Made by a program: the position numbers and the translations under genes | From: Leisingera coralii | GTDB taxonomy: Bacteria > Pseudomonadota > Alphaproteobacteria > Rhodobacterales > Rhodobacteraceae | Direction: 5' to 3' | DNA length: 64,000 nt | NCBI RefSeq assembly: GCF_049056525.1 | Contig: NZ_JBHUPT010000017.1 | Coordinates: 1 to 64,000 of the forward strand | Part shown: positions 1-8,540 of the stretch, piece by piece | How positions within the stretch are numbered: the stretch's first letter is position 1 | How the letters are laid out: every line of letters starts with the position of its first letter | Notes under the pieces: generated by a model | Told to the model about the DNA's origin: nothing | What the model saw: the letters and a program-made list of their open reading frames with translations, nothing else | The model's database searches: none

Positions 1-40
1 CTGCGGGTGCGGGAGAACCTCCCCTGCCCCGCAGGTGCCG
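1..40 (-). terminator. Terminator-like hairpin after methylmalonyl-CoA mutase
   Basis: Just past the mutase stop codon, CTGCGGG (1-7) can pair with CCCGCAG (28-34) around an inner GGGAG/CTCCC stem (11-15 with 19-23). Any U-tract would lie outside the window, so termination itself cannot be judged. The sequence also resembles the one directly after the pccA stop. Confidence 0.4.
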
Positions 41-47
41 TATTCGC

Positions 48-2174
48 TTAGGCGCGCGCTTCGCGGATCAGGCGCAGGATGTCCTGGGCCGCTTCGGGGA
101 TGTTGGTGCCCGGGCCGAAGATCGCCTTGACGCCTTTGCTGTACAGGAACTCGTAATCCTGCTGCGGGATCACGCCGCCGCAGATCACGATGATGTCGCC
201 GGCGCCTTCCGCCTTCAGCGCCTCGACCAGCTGCGGCGCGAGGGTCTTGTGGCCTGCGGCCTGGGACGAGATGCCGATCACGTGCACGTCGTTGTCGATG
301 GCGTCCTGGGCAGCCTCTTCCGGGGTTTGGAACAAGGGGCCCACGTCGACGTCGAAACCGATGTCGGCAAAGGCCGTTGCGATCACCTTGGCGCCGCGGT
401 CGTGGCCGTCCTGGCCCATTTTCACCACCAAGAGGCGCGGGCGGCGGCCTTCTTCCTCGGCGAAGTCCTCGATCGACTTCTGGATCGCGGCAAAGCCTTC
501 GTCGCCCTCATAGGCAGCGCCATAGACGCCGGCCAGGGTTTTCACCTCGGCGCGGTGACGGCCGAATTCCTTTTCCATCGCCATGCTGATTTCTCCGACT
601 GAAGCACGGGCACGGGCCGCCTCTACCGCGGCCTCCAGCAGGTTGCCGCCTTCCTTGGCGCGGCGGGTGAGTTCGTCGAGCGCCGCCTGGCAGGCAGCCT
701 CGTCGCGGGTCTTGCGCATCGTCTCAAGGCGCGCGATCTGCGCCTCGCGCACCGCATGGTTGTCGACGTCGAGGATGTCGATCGGGTCTTCCTTGTCCTT
801 GCGGTACTTGTTGACGCCAACCACAACCTCATCGCCGCGGTCGATCATCGCCTGGCGGCGGGCAGCGCTTTCCTCGATGCGCAGCTTGGGCATGCCGCTC
901 TCGACGGCCTTGGTCATGCCGCCCATCTCCTCGACCTCTTCCATCAGCGCCCAGGCCTTTTCCACCAGTTCGTTGGTGAGGCTTTCGACGTAGTAGGAGC
1001 CGGCCAGCGGGTCGACGACGTTGGTGACGCCGGTTTCTTCCTGCAGCACCAGCTGGGTGTTGCGGGCGATGCGGGCGGAGAAGTCGGTGGGCAGCGCGAT
1101 GGCCTCATCCAGCGCGTTAGTGTGCAAGCTTTGGGTGCCGCCGAGCACTGCAGACATCGCCTCATAGGCAGTGCGGATCACGTTGTTGTAGGGATCCTGC
1201 TCCTGCAAGCTGACGCCCGAGGTCTGGCAGTGGGTGCGCAGCATCTTGGAGCGTTCGGACTTGGCCCCGAATTCGGTCATCACCCGGTGCCACAGGGTTC
1301 GGGCGGCGCGCAGCTTGGCAATTTCCATGAAGAAATTCATGCCAATCGCAAAGAAGAACGAGAGCCGCCCTGCGAATTTGTCCACGTCCATTCCGGCGTC
1401 CAACGCGGCGCGCACGTATTCGCGGCCGTCGGCGATGGTATAGGCCAGCTCCTGCACCAGGTTCGCGCCGGCCTCCTGCATGTGGTAGCCGGAGATCGAG
1501 ATGGAGTTGAACTTGGGCATCTCGTTCGAGGTGTACTCGATGATGTCCGAGATGATCCGCATCGAGGGTTTCGGCGGATAGATATAGGTGTTGCGGACCA
1601 TGAACTCCTTCAGAATGTCATTCTGAATGGTGCCCGCAAGCAGGGATTTGTCGTGGCCCTGCTCCTCGCCCGCGACGATGAAGGAGGCCAGCACCGGGAT
1701 CACCGCGCCGTTCATGGTCATCGAGACCGAGACCTTGTCGAGCGGGATGCCGTCGAACAGGATCTTCATGTCCTCGACTGAATCAATGGCCACGCCCGCC
1801 TTGCCGACATCGCCGACCACGCGCGGGTGGTCGCTGTCATAGCCGCGGTGGGTGGCGAGGTCGAAGGCGACCGAGACGCCCTGCTGGCCCGCGGCCAGGT
1901 TGCGGCGGTAGAAGGCGTTGGATTCCTCCGCGGTGGAGAAGCCCGCGTACTGGCGGATGGTCCAGGGGCGGCCTGCGTACATGGTGGCCTTCACCCCGCG
2001 GGTGAACGGGCCGAAACCGGGGAGCGTGCCCATGTGGGGCAAGTCCCTGGTGTCGTCTTCGGTGTAGAGCGGCTTGACCTCGATGCCTTCCAGCGTCTGC
2101 CAATTGAGGTCGTCAACCGCCCGTCCGCGCAGCTCTTTCTCAGCCAGAGCGCGCCATTCGTCTTTGTTTGTCAT
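48..2174 (-). CDS. scpA: Methylmalonyl-CoA mutase
   Basis: Adenosylcobalamin-dependent mutase interconverting (R)-methylmalonyl-CoA and succinyl-CoA, the last step of propionyl-CoA assimilation; cytoplasmic. The 708 residues are full length for the single-chain or large-subunit type. The N-terminal TIM-barrel half carries RQYAGFSTAEESN and SVSMTMNGAV. The C-terminal cobalamin domain (about 575-705) has the DxHxxG motif as DGHDRG at 589-594, His591 being the lower axial cobalt ligand in this family. The start follows a good Shine-Dalgarno (GAGGAAG). The upstream sulfotransferase-like gene runs 35 nt past this start, so the two are probably translationally coupled. It belongs with pccA and pccB in the same pathway and on the same strand. 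Confidence 0.97.
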   Translation of the reverse strand: MTNKDEWRALAEKELRGRAVDDLNWQTLEGIEVKPLYTEDDTRDLPHMGTLPGFGPFTRGVKATMYAGRPWTIRQYAGFSTAEESNAFYRRNLAAGQQGVSVAFDLATHRGYDSDHPRVVGDVGKAGVAIDSVEDMKILFDGIPLDKVSVSMTMNGAVIPVLASFIVAGEEQGHDKSLLAGTIQNDILKEFMVRNTYIYPPKPSMRIISDIIEYTSNEMPKFNSISISGYHMQEAGANLVQELAYTIADGREYVRAALDAGMDVDKFAGRLSFFFAIGMNFFMEIAKLRAARTLWHRVMTEFGAKSERSKMLRTHCQTSGVSLQEQDPYNNVIRTAYEAMSAVLGGTQSLHTNALDEAIALPTDFSARIARNTQLVLQEETGVTNVVDPLAGSYYVESLTNELVEKAWALMEEVEEMGGMTKAVESGMPKLRIEESAARRQAMIDRGDEVVVGVNKYRKDKEDPIDILDVDNHAVREAQIARLETMRKTRDEAACQAALDELTRRAKEGGNLLEAAVEAARARASVGEISMAMEKEFGRHRAEVKTLAGVYGAAYEGDEGFAAIQKSIEDFAEEEGRRPRLLVVKMGQDGHDRGAKVIATAFADIGFDVDVGPLFQTPEEAAQDAIDNDVHVIGISSQAAGHKTLAPQLVEALKAEGAGDIIVICGGVIPQQDYEFLYSKGVKAIFGPGTNIPEAAQDILRLIREARA

Positions 2175-3072
2175 CAGGTCTTCCTCTTGTCAGTCCGATA
2201 TCGGGCGGGTTCAGTCCCGCCGCCAGTTTATCCGGGTCGTGCACCAGCGTGGCGGCACCATCGGCGCCGGCAGCCAGCCACATCATGTCGTCGGCATAGC
2301 GTTCACGCAGAATTGCGGTCTGCGTGTCGTCGAAGGGGCGCCAGCGGCCCGCCCCCTGGGGCAGCTTGGCGGCCGTGGAGGCCGGCAGGCTGGCACGCAG
2401 GTCCTGCAGGCAGAGCGAGGCGTTGAGCCGCACCCGCGCGTGGGTGCGCGGCGCCTCTGCCCCGGTGAGGGCTTCCAGCGCCGCCTCCGGCCGGGCGCCA
2501 AAGGTTTCGAACGGCAGCACCTGCAGCGGCACGCCGGGCATGGCGCAGGCGATATCGGTGATCACGTCGCGCCAGCTGCGCGGCGCCTGCGTGAGCCGGT
2601 CCAGCAGCGCCGCCGAGGGCACCGGGTGGCCGCGCGCCACCGCAAAGGCCAGTGCCGAGGTCCAGTAGCTGTCCAGGCTGCGGATGCTGAGCACGACGCT
2701 GCCCAGGCTGCCGCCAAAGGCCTCGGCAAACCGGGCCATCCGCTCCCCCGCGCCGCAATAAAGTTCGCCGAGGCGCAGATTGACGCGCGGCGTGCCGATC
2801 ATGTTTTCATCGCTGACCAGCAGCTGGTGCACGCCCTGCTCCTTGCAGTCTGCCAGGTTGAGCTGCAGCCGCCCGCGGGCGCGCCTGGCCAGGTCGCGGC
2901 CGCTGACCCGCGCCGGTCCGGGCTGGATTCCGTGGAACAGGCCGTTCCGGGTGCGGAACGGGCCCCAGTATCCGATACCCTGCCTGGCAAGCCCGTGCGC
3001 ATTCTGGCGTATGTATTCCTGGAACGATGTGGTGGTGCAGCGGTGCGCACCGGTGTGAAGGATGACTTTCAT
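2140..3072 (-). CDS. Sulfotransferase-like protein
   Basis: A 310-residue protein beginning MKVILHTGAHRCTTTSFQEY, which resembles the 5'-phosphosulfate-binding loop of PAPS-dependent sulfotransferases (usually G-x-x-K/R-x-x-T-T-S-x-Q). Further on, SDENMIG and VVLSIRSLDSYWTSAL fit the second half of the PAPS site (R-x-P-x-x-x-x-x-S-like). The acceptor is unknown. I took the ATG at 3072 rather than an upstream in-frame start at 3147 because homology-like sequence begins there. The 3' end overlaps methylmalonyl-CoA mutase by 35 nt. It has no obvious metabolic link with propionate and may simply be a neighbour whose transcript reads into the mutase gene. Confidence 0.75.
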   Translation of the reverse strand: MKVILHTGAHRCTTTSFQEYIRQNAHGLARQGIGYWGPFRTRNGLFHGIQPGPARVSGRDLARRARGRLQLNLADCKEQGVHQLLVSDENMIGTPRVNLRLGELYCGAGERMARFAEAFGGSLGSVVLSIRSLDSYWTSALAFAVARGHPVPSAALLDRLTQAPRSWRDVITDIACAMPGVPLQVLPFETFGARPEAALEALTGAEAPRTHARVRLNASLCLQDLRASLPASTAAKLPQGAGRWRPFDDTQTAILRERYADDMMWLAAGADGAATLVHDPDKLAAGLNPPDIGLTRGRPDDKQRRMARSG

Positions 3073-3249
3073 CGTGTTACGGGACCTCTGCTGGAGGGCC
3101 GCAGGCCGCAGCCCGGTCATGGGGAATTGCACAATCATGGCCGGCAACCCCTCATTATCCCGTTAACAATGATATTTTTTGCCCGTGTGCCGGATTTCTC
3201 CGTCGCATTTGCCGCCGCTGCACATATATTCAACGGGACAGGAGAGATC

Positions 3250-3684
3250 ATGAAAGCAATCCTATCCGTTGTTTTGGCAGGTTTTCTTCCGCTGGCGGCC
3301 GTGGCGGCCGATGGCAGCACCCCTGAATTGATCCAGCCCGGGTACGATGTGGACCTGGAGGAGTTCCAGTGGACGCACCGGCCGGTGGTGGTGTTTGCCG
3401 ACAGCCCCGAGGACCCGCGGTACCATGAACAGATCGAGCGGCTTATGCAGGGCGCCGAAGCCCTGCGCGAACGCGATGTGGTGGTGCTGACCGATACCGA
3501 TCCGGCGGCGCGCTCGGCTTTGCGCAAGAAGCTGCGGCCGCGCGGGTTCATGCTGGTGCTGGTGGGCAAGGACGGCGGCGTCAAGCTGCGCAAGCCGCAT
3601 CCCTGGACGGTCCGCGAGCTGTCCCGCAGCATCGACAAATTCCCCGAACGCCTGCGCGAAGTGGAAGAACGCCGCGGCGGCTGA
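3250..3684 (+). CDS. DUF4174 family exported protein
   Basis: A 144-residue protein with a clear signal peptide (residues 1-20, ending AAVAADG). The mature part has the order typical of DUF4174: a thioredoxin-like beta start (RPVVVFADS), a helix, DVVVLTDTDP, then RGFMLVLVGKDGGVKLRKPHPW and a final helix. It lacks a CxxC, so no redox activity is implied. The ATG at 3250 is preceded by GGGACAGGAGAG. It is a lone plus-strand gene between two minus-strand lipoprotein/sulfotransferase genes. Likely periplasmic; function unknown. Confidence 0.8.
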   Translation: MKAILSVVLAGFLPLAAVAADGSTPELIQPGYDVDLEEFQWTHRPVVVFADSPEDPRYHEQIERLMQGAEALRERDVVVLTDTDPAARSALRKKLRPRGFMLVLVGKDGGVKLRKPHPWTVRELSRSIDKFPERLREVEERRGG

Positions 3685-3703
3685 GCTTGGCCGCGGCGGG
3701 TGT

Positions 3704-4207
3704 CTAGCTGTTGCCGCGCACGTAGATCAGCGCCATCGCCTGTTTGTCCAGCACCAGCATGGCGTGGCCGTCCGGCACAAAGACCAGCTTGGACGCCGGG
3801 TTGCGGATCGCCTGGTAATAGATCGCCTTGACCAGATCGGTCATGCAGCTGACGCCCGCGAGGCCCGAATTCAGAACCCCCAGCCCCTGCGGCAGGTCGC
3901 GGGACATGATCTCCTCTGTCACTGCGTTGGGGGATTTTCCGGAGACGTTGAACACCACCGGCTTGCCCGCATCGAGCATTTTCATCCCGGTCTCGATGGA
4001 GCGGGCGCGGTCCAGAAGCGAGGTGATCCGCGGGCTTTCGGCCGTGTGGAACACCGCCGCCGTGCAGCTCATCGAGGATTGGAAAAAGTAAGTCTCCCCC
4101 AGTTCGACCCAGGCGGAGAGCTGGGCGCGCAGCGCCTCCTCCTTGTCCAGGGCGCAGCCGGAGAGGATGGCCAAAGCGGCCAGAAAGCAGGTCAGGAGAC
4201 GAGTCAT
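3704..4207 (-). CDS. Putative lipoprotein of unknown function
   Basis: A 167-residue protein whose first 18 residues form a lipoprotein signal (hydrophobic stretch then LSGC, Cys18), so it is probably membrane-anchored in the periplasm. The rest is soluble, with two cysteines (in SMSCTAAVF and AGVSCMTDL) that could form a disulfide. The ATG at 4207 was chosen over an upstream in-frame start because it gives the signal peptide. It lies downstream of pccA on the same strand, separated by a strong hairpin, so it may be transcribed apart. I do not recognise a family. Confidence 0.7.
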   Translation of the reverse strand: MTRLLTCFLAALAILSGCALDKEEALRAQLSAWVELGETYFFQSSMSCTAAVFHTAESPRITSLLDRARSIETGMKMLDAGKPVVFNVSGKSPNAVTEEIMSRDLPQGLGVLNSGLAGVSCMTDLVKAIYYQAIRNPASKLVFVPDGHAMLVLDKQAMALIYVRGNS

Positions 4208-4282
4208 GCGGCACCTTGAAGTCGTCAAACGCCGCCAGTGTCGCAGACATTCCTGAAGATTTGGTGCATGGCACCCTGCGGT

Positions 4283-4348
4283 GCGGGGCAGGCACGCCCG
4301 CGGGGGCGGGAAAACCCGCCTGCCCGTCTGCATATGTGCCTGCCCCGC
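4283..4348 (-). terminator. Nested hairpin just after pccA
   Basis: A perfect 13-bp inverted repeat (4283-4295 with 4336-4348) encloses an inner GGCGGG-AAAA-CCCGCC hairpin (4305-4320). It starts seven bases past the pccA stop codon and probably ends or stabilises the pccA transcript. No clear U-tract follows. Confidence 0.5.
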
Positions 4349-4354
4349 GGTGCA

Positions 4355-6400
4355 TCATTCGAATTCCATGATCACATCGTCGACCGCCAGGCTGTCGCCT
4401 GCGCCCGCGTTGATCTTGGAGACGACGCCCTTCTTCTCGGCGCGCAGGATGTTTTCCATCTTCATCGCCTCGACGGTGCAGAGCGCCTGGCCCTCCTGGA
4501 CCTCCTGCCCCACTTCGACGTCGACCTTCACGATCAGACCGGGCATCGGGCAGAGCAGCATCTTGGAGGTATCGGGCGCCACTTTCTCCGGCATCAGCTG
4601 AGCCAGCTCTGCCTGGCGCGGGGTGCGGACCTTGACCTGCAGGTCAGCGCCGCGGGAGCGGATGCGGAAGCCCTGGGTCGCCTTGCCGGTTTTCAGAACC
4701 AGGGTCTCGCCGTTCACCTGCAGGGTGGCAAGCTGGTCGCCCGGGGTCCAGTCCGAGGTCACACGGTAGCTGCCGCCGCCCTCGAAATTGACGGTTGCGC
4801 CCTCGCGGTCGGCGTCGATCACCACGTTGAAGGACTGGCCCTGCAGGGTGACGACCCAATCGGTGCCGACCTTGCGCTCGTGGTTGTCCATCCGGCCGGA
4901 CACACGGGTGCGGCGGATTTCGGCAACCCGGTGCATCGCGGCGCAGGAGGCCGCGATCTTGCGCAGGTCGTCGCTGTGCAGTTCGACGCCTTCGAAGCCC
5001 TCGGGATACTGCTCCTCGATGAAGGCGGTGGTCATGGAGCCTTCGATGAAGATCGGGTGGTCCATCACCGCCGACAGGAACGGCAGGTTGTGGCCGATGC
5101 CCTCCACCTCGAAGCCGTCCAGCGCATTGCGCATCGCCTCGATCGCGTCCTCGCGGGTCGGTGCCCAGGTGCAGAGCTTGGCGATCATCGGGTCGTAGTA
5201 CATTGAGATCTCGCCGCCCTCATAGACGCCGGTGTCGTTGCGTACCGCGGACTCGCCTTCGGGCGCATCGCCCTGCCATTTGCCATTGACCAGCATCGGG
5301 CCTGCGGCGGTCTCCGCCGGCGGGCGGTAGCGGGTCAGGCGGCCGATGGAGGGCAGGAAGCCGCGGTACGGATCTTCGGCATAAAGCCGGTTCTCGATAG
5401 CCCAGCCAGTGAGCTTGACGTCCTCCTGGCGCATGGGCAGCTCCGCCCCGTCAGCGACGCGGATCATCTGCTCCACCAGGTCGACGCCGGTGATCAGCTC
5501 GGTGACCGGGTGCTCCACCTGCAGGCGGGTGTTCATTTCCAGGAAATAGAAGTTCTTGTCGCCGTCGACGATGAATTCCACGGTGCCCGCCGAGGAATAG
5601 CCCACCGCCTTGGCCAGCGCGACGGCCTGTTCGCCCATGGCGCGGCGGGTGTCCTCGTCGAGGAACGGCGACGGGGCCTCTTCAACGACTTTCTGGTTGC
5701 GGCGCTGGATCGAGCATTCGCGCTCGCCCAGGTAGATGCCGTTGCCGTGCTTGTCGCAGAGCACCTGGATCTCGATGTGGCGCGGCTGGGTGACAAATTT
5801 CTCGATGAAGATCCGGTCGTCGCCAAAGGAGTTCGCGGCCTCGTTCTTGGAGGACTGGAAGCCTTCGCGGGCTTCTTCATCGTTCCAGGCGATCCGCATG
5901 CCCTTGCCGCCGCCGCCGGCGGAGGCCTTGATCATCACCGGGTAGCCGATCTCATTCGAAATCTTCACCGCCTCGTCAGCATCGGCAATAAGCCCCATGT
6001 AACCGGGCACGGTGGAGACGCCTGCCTCCTGGGCGATTTTCTTGGAGGTGATCTTGTCGCCCATCGCCTCAATCGCGCCTTTCGGGGGGCCGACAAAGGC
6101 AACGCCTTCGGCCTCGAGCGCCTCGGCGAACTTGGAGTTCTCGGACAGGAAGCCGTAGCCCGGATGCACGGCCTGGGCGCCGGTCTGGCGGATCGCCTCC
6201 ATCACCTTGTCGATGACGATATAGGACTGGTTGGCCGGCGGCGGGCCGATGTGGACGGCCTCGTCGGCCATCTGCACGTGCAGGGCCTGCTTGTCGGCGT
6301 CGGAGTAGATGGCAACGGTCTTGATGCCCATTTTCCGCGCGGTTTTGATCACGCGGCAGGCGATCTCGCCCCGGTTGGCGATCAGGATCTTATCAAACAT
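4355..6400 (-). CDS. pccA: Propionyl-CoA carboxylase alpha subunit (biotin carboxylase + BCCP)
   Basis: Carboxylates its own biotin with ATP and bicarbonate and hands CO2 to the beta subunit, making methylmalonyl-CoA from propionyl-CoA. The 681 residues contain a biotin carboxylase domain (about 1-450) starting MFDKILIANRGE with the ATP-grasp glycine loop GGGGKGM. A BT-like middle region follows, then a C-terminal biotinyl domain with the AMKM motif, biotin attached at Lys647. The ATG at 6400 is the conserved family start; the longer in-frame extension is not family-like. Partner of pccB at 9040-10572; several small genes separate the two, as is common in Rhodobacteraceae. Confidence 0.97.
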   Translation of the reverse strand: MFDKILIANRGEIACRVIKTARKMGIKTVAIYSDADKQALHVQMADEAVHIGPPPANQSYIVIDKVMEAIRQTGAQAVHPGYGFLSENSKFAEALEAEGVAFVGPPKGAIEAMGDKITSKKIAQEAGVSTVPGYMGLIADADEAVKISNEIGYPVMIKASAGGGGKGMRIAWNDEEAREGFQSSKNEAANSFGDDRIFIEKFVTQPRHIEIQVLCDKHGNGIYLGERECSIQRRNQKVVEEAPSPFLDEDTRRAMGEQAVALAKAVGYSSAGTVEFIVDGDKNFYFLEMNTRLQVEHPVTELITGVDLVEQMIRVADGAELPMRQEDVKLTGWAIENRLYAEDPYRGFLPSIGRLTRYRPPAETAAGPMLVNGKWQGDAPEGESAVRNDTGVYEGGEISMYYDPMIAKLCTWAPTREDAIEAMRNALDGFEVEGIGHNLPFLSAVMDHPIFIEGSMTTAFIEEQYPEGFEGVELHSDDLRKIAASCAAMHRVAEIRRTRVSGRMDNHERKVGTDWVVTLQGQSFNVVIDADREGATVNFEGGGSYRVTSDWTPGDQLATLQVNGETLVLKTGKATQGFRIRSRGADLQVKVRTPRQAELAQLMPEKVAPDTSKMLLCPMPGLIVKVDVEVGQEVQEGQALCTVEAMKMENILRAEKKGVVSKINAGAGDSLAVDDVIMEFE

Positions 6401-6531
6401 AGGCAGTCCCTTGTTTCTTGGTATTCCGGAATGCAAAACGCCGCGCCCGGGGCGAACCCAGGCACGGCGTATGCGCGATGTCACGAGCGGCCCCTGCGGA
6501 CCGGCTGTTCAGAGAATGAGCGGCGGGTGCC

Positions 6532-6735
6532 TCAGCACCGGCGCGGGTTTTCCTGGCAATAGACGAGGTTGGCCGCAGCGCCGATTGCAGCGCCGGTGAC
6601 CAGGTTGCCGTTGAGCAGCGCCGAGCCGGCCGCACCGGCGCCTGCACCGTAGATGAGCCGCTCGCCGGTGGTGTCGCCGCAGGCCGCAACCAGGCCGCAC
6701 AGCGAGAGCGCCGCGATAAGAGATTTTGCCCGCAT
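6532..6735 (-). CDS. Small glycine/alanine-rich lipoprotein
   Basis: A 67-residue protein with a lipoprotein signal (LVAAC, Cys19) followed by a Gly/Ala-rich hydrophobic stretch (GAGAGAAGSALLNG...GAAIGAAAN) like the glycine-zipper segment of small outer-membrane lipoproteins. It ends CQENPRRC. The start codon (6735) is the one that gives the signal peptide. It lies 131 bp upstream of pccA on the same strand. Probably an envelope protein; no specific role can be read from it. Confidence 0.7.
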   Translation of the reverse strand: MRAKSLIAALSLCGLVAACGDTTGERLIYGAGAGAAGSALLNGNLVTGAAIGAAANLVYCQENPRRC

Positions 6736-7276
6736 GTCCAAGTTCCTTCTTCCGGGGACGTGAGTGTCCCGGCGGAATTTGCAGGCGCAACGGGCTTGCG
6801 CAACGGCGGACAGCCGCGGCCCATCAGTTGGGCGGAGGCTTGCCGCATTGGGGGGGGTATACGGCAAGCTTCCGCCGGTGCCTGAAGGGGATAAAAGACG
6901 GGCAGGCCGCGGATGGGGGCGCGAACCTGCCCGTTCAGGCGAAGGGGCCGGAACAGATGCTCGGCACAGCAGCGTGGCTGCGCTGCTTGGATCACGATGC
7001 ACGGCGCGGACCCTGCTGTAAGCCCCTGAAATGCAAGGCCGTTAATTTGGGCAGATTCCTGCTGAATCGCGCAGGGCTTGTGCAAGTTCACGCCGACATA
7101 ACGGTCTGCGGGACCAAAGCCGGCGCCGAATGGCGGCAGCGCTGGCGCGTAGCCGGACCAGCTGCGGCGCGGGTTAGCGGCAGGCTGCACCGGCAGGCGG
7201 CGCCCCGGACGCAGCACCGGACCGCGCGCGCGAACCCGCGGCGCCAGCTCCGTGATATGCGTCCAGGGCCGCGCCA
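6736..7276. other. 541-bp stretch without a convincing gene
   Basis: No ORF here has family-like sequence or a good start. A minus-strand frame opens at 7280 but continues through the lipoprotein gene and looks non-coding. The only clear structure is the inverted repeat at 6831-6876. The stretch may hold the promoter of the lipoprotein/pccA unit or an undescribed small RNA. Confidence 0.5.
6831..6876. repeat. 15-bp inverted repeat with G8 loop
   Basis: GGCGGAGGCTTGCCG (6831-6845) pairs with CGGCAAGCTTCCGCC (6862-6876) at 14 of 15 positions around a 16-nt loop that contains a run of eight G. It stands alone in the gene-free gap and has no U-tract on either side. Confidence 0.6.
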
Positions 7277-7621
7277 TCAATCAAACGCCTCCGGGAAAGA
7301 GGCGCGCGCCACCGCCTCGTCGATGACCAGCAGCGCCTCGTAGCTTTCCGGATCGAACGGATCCTCGGCGGGGATCACCTCGCGGCCGAACAGCCAGCTG
7401 AGGCGGCCGGCGTCCAGGTTGCCGCGCTCAAACGGCTGGTCGCCGAAATGCTCCCACAGCGCCTGCATGAAGGTCAGGTCGACGCGCTTGTCGACGTTCT
7501 TGCGGTCGCGGAAGCGCTCGCGCCGGATCAGCGGCGTCACCCCCTTGGGATTGGGGCGGCGGATGGTGAATTGGAAATCTGTGCCGGGCATACGGCCCGG
7601 GAACCCGCGGTGTTTCAGCAT
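7277..7621 (-). CDS. Conserved-looking hypothetical protein
   Basis: A 114-residue soluble protein, basic in its first half and acidic in its second, with no signal peptide or membrane segment. It starts MLKHRGFPGRMPGTDFQF and contains WLFGREVIPAEDPFDPESYE. The coding frame is clean and it is co-oriented with its neighbours, 69 bp after the 46-residue lipoprotein gene. I do not recognise the family. It belongs to the set of small genes lying between pccB and pccA. Confidence 0.6.
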   Translation of the reverse strand: MLKHRGFPGRMPGTDFQFTIRRPNPKGVTPLIRRERFRDRKNVDKRVDLTFMQALWEHFGDQPFERGNLDAGRLSWLFGREVIPAEDPFDPESYEALLVIDEAVARASFPEAFD

Positions 7622-7657
7622 ATGGGTGCCTCCAGTCCGGCACCCCGCGGGCGGGCA

Positions 7658-7682
7658 AGGGCCGGCCGCAGGGCCGGACCCT
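7658..7682 (-). terminator. GC-rich hairpin after the small lipoprotein gene
   Basis: On the minus strand AGGG-T-CCGGCC pairs with GGCCGG-CCCT around CTGC, beginning nine bases after the stop at 7691. A T-run is present only on the plus-strand side, so it is a hairpin rather than a proven terminator. Confidence 0.4.
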
Positions 7683-7690
7683 TTTGGTCG

Positions 7691-7831
7691 TTACTTGTAC
7701 TTGCCGGTGAATTCCGGCTCTTGCGAGATCGGCTCGGGCTCGACCACGACGAATTCTTCTTCCTGCTGGGCGCAGGCTGCAACGGCGGCCAGCAGGCCGG
7801 CCATGGCGATAAGCTTGATGCTCTTGGACAT
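7691..7831 (-). CDS. Very small lipoprotein (46 residues)
   Basis: Translating the minus strand from ATG at 7831 gives MSKSIKLIAMAGLLAAVAAC followed by AQQEEEFVVVEPEPISQEPEFTGKYK and a TAA stop. The first 20 residues are a textbook lipoprotein signal with Cys20; the 26-residue mature part is acidic and proline/glutamate-rich. Upstream, GGAGACAGAG serves as ribosome-binding site. Its size and layout recall entericidin-like lipoproteins, but the sequence is not the same. It lies between the DUF gene pair and the 114-residue gene. Confidence 0.7.
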   Translation of the reverse strand: MSKSIKLIAMAGLLAAVAACAQQEEEFVVVEPEPISQEPEFTGKYK

Positions 7832-8045
7832 CTCTGTCTCCTGATTAGAAATGCGAAACCTGCGGGGGCTTCGCCCGCCGCGTGCCTCAACCTCAAAGTG
7901 CAGGCAGCCCGCAAGCCGCCCGCGCCAAGGATAGCCGGGTTTGCATCCGAGTCACATGCAATTCGCGGCAATTGGCGGCGCTGTGGCTCCAATGCCGCAA
8001 GATTCCGCCGATCTGAGCTTTGCCGCGCAAGATATTGTGGATGCA

Positions 8046-8540
8046 TCAGAAAGCCTCCCAAATGCAGCCCGCGGCCTCGGGGCGGTAGGCCTCGAAGAAC
8101 TGGGTGGCGGCGGGGTCCTGCGCGCCGAAGGGGACCATCCGGTCGGACAGGGAAATCACCACCCGCGCTGGTGCCAGCCCGTGCTGCGCCAGATAGGGCA
8201 GCACCAGGGTGTCGCAGAGATGATCCATATCGGGGGCTGCCGCCTCGTAGGAAACGGTGCCGGTCTCCCGCGCGATGTCCGGTGCCAGGAAGCGGAAGCG
8301 CGCCCAGGTCTGGCCCGGCTGGCCCGCGGATTCGTCCAGCAGCACTTCGGCCAGCGTCACTGCCTGCCCGGAGGGCACGGCAACCGGCTCAGCAGCGACT
8401 GCAGACAGGGCATGAATTGCGAAGGGAATAGCCGCCACAAGACTGCAGCCCCGGCCCCTGGCGAACCAGGCTCCTCCGGCCGGAGCTGCAGGCGCAGCAC
8501 AAAAAGCGCGCGCTGTCTGTATCTGGCTGACGCGGATCAT
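8046..8540 (-). CDS. Exported protein of unknown function (Rhodobacteraceae DUF type)
   Basis: A 164-residue protein with an N-terminal hydrophobic segment (about 32-50, ending SAVAAEP) that looks like a signal peptide preceded by an unusually long basic leader. The real start may be internal. The mature domain has VTLAEVLLDE, TWARFRFLAPDI, MDHLCDTLVLPYLA and VVISLSDRMVPFGA. I recall a short Rhodobacteraceae family of this pattern without assigned function. Its first four bases overlap the upstream gene's stop (ATGA), so the pair is translationally coupled. Confidence 0.65.
   Translation of the reverse strand: MIRVSQIQTARAFCAAPAAPAGGAWFARGRGCSLVAAIPFAIHALSAVAAEPVAVPSGQAVTLAEVLLDESAGQPGQTWARFRFLAPDIARETGTVSYEAAAPDMDHLCDTLVLPYLAQHGLAPARVVISLSDRMVPFGAQDPAATQFFEAYRPEAAGCIWEAF

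Noticed and set aside
3135..4358. 407-codon minus-strand ORF across the DUF4174 and lipoprotein genes
   Set aside because: Composition is repetitive Arg/Pro, and two better genes with signal peptides explain the region.
6393..7280. 295-codon minus-strand ORF through the 541-bp gap
   Set aside because: It runs through the small lipoprotein gene and into pccA in another frame; no family-like sequence. The first ~95 codons could be a decayed gene, but nothing supports it.
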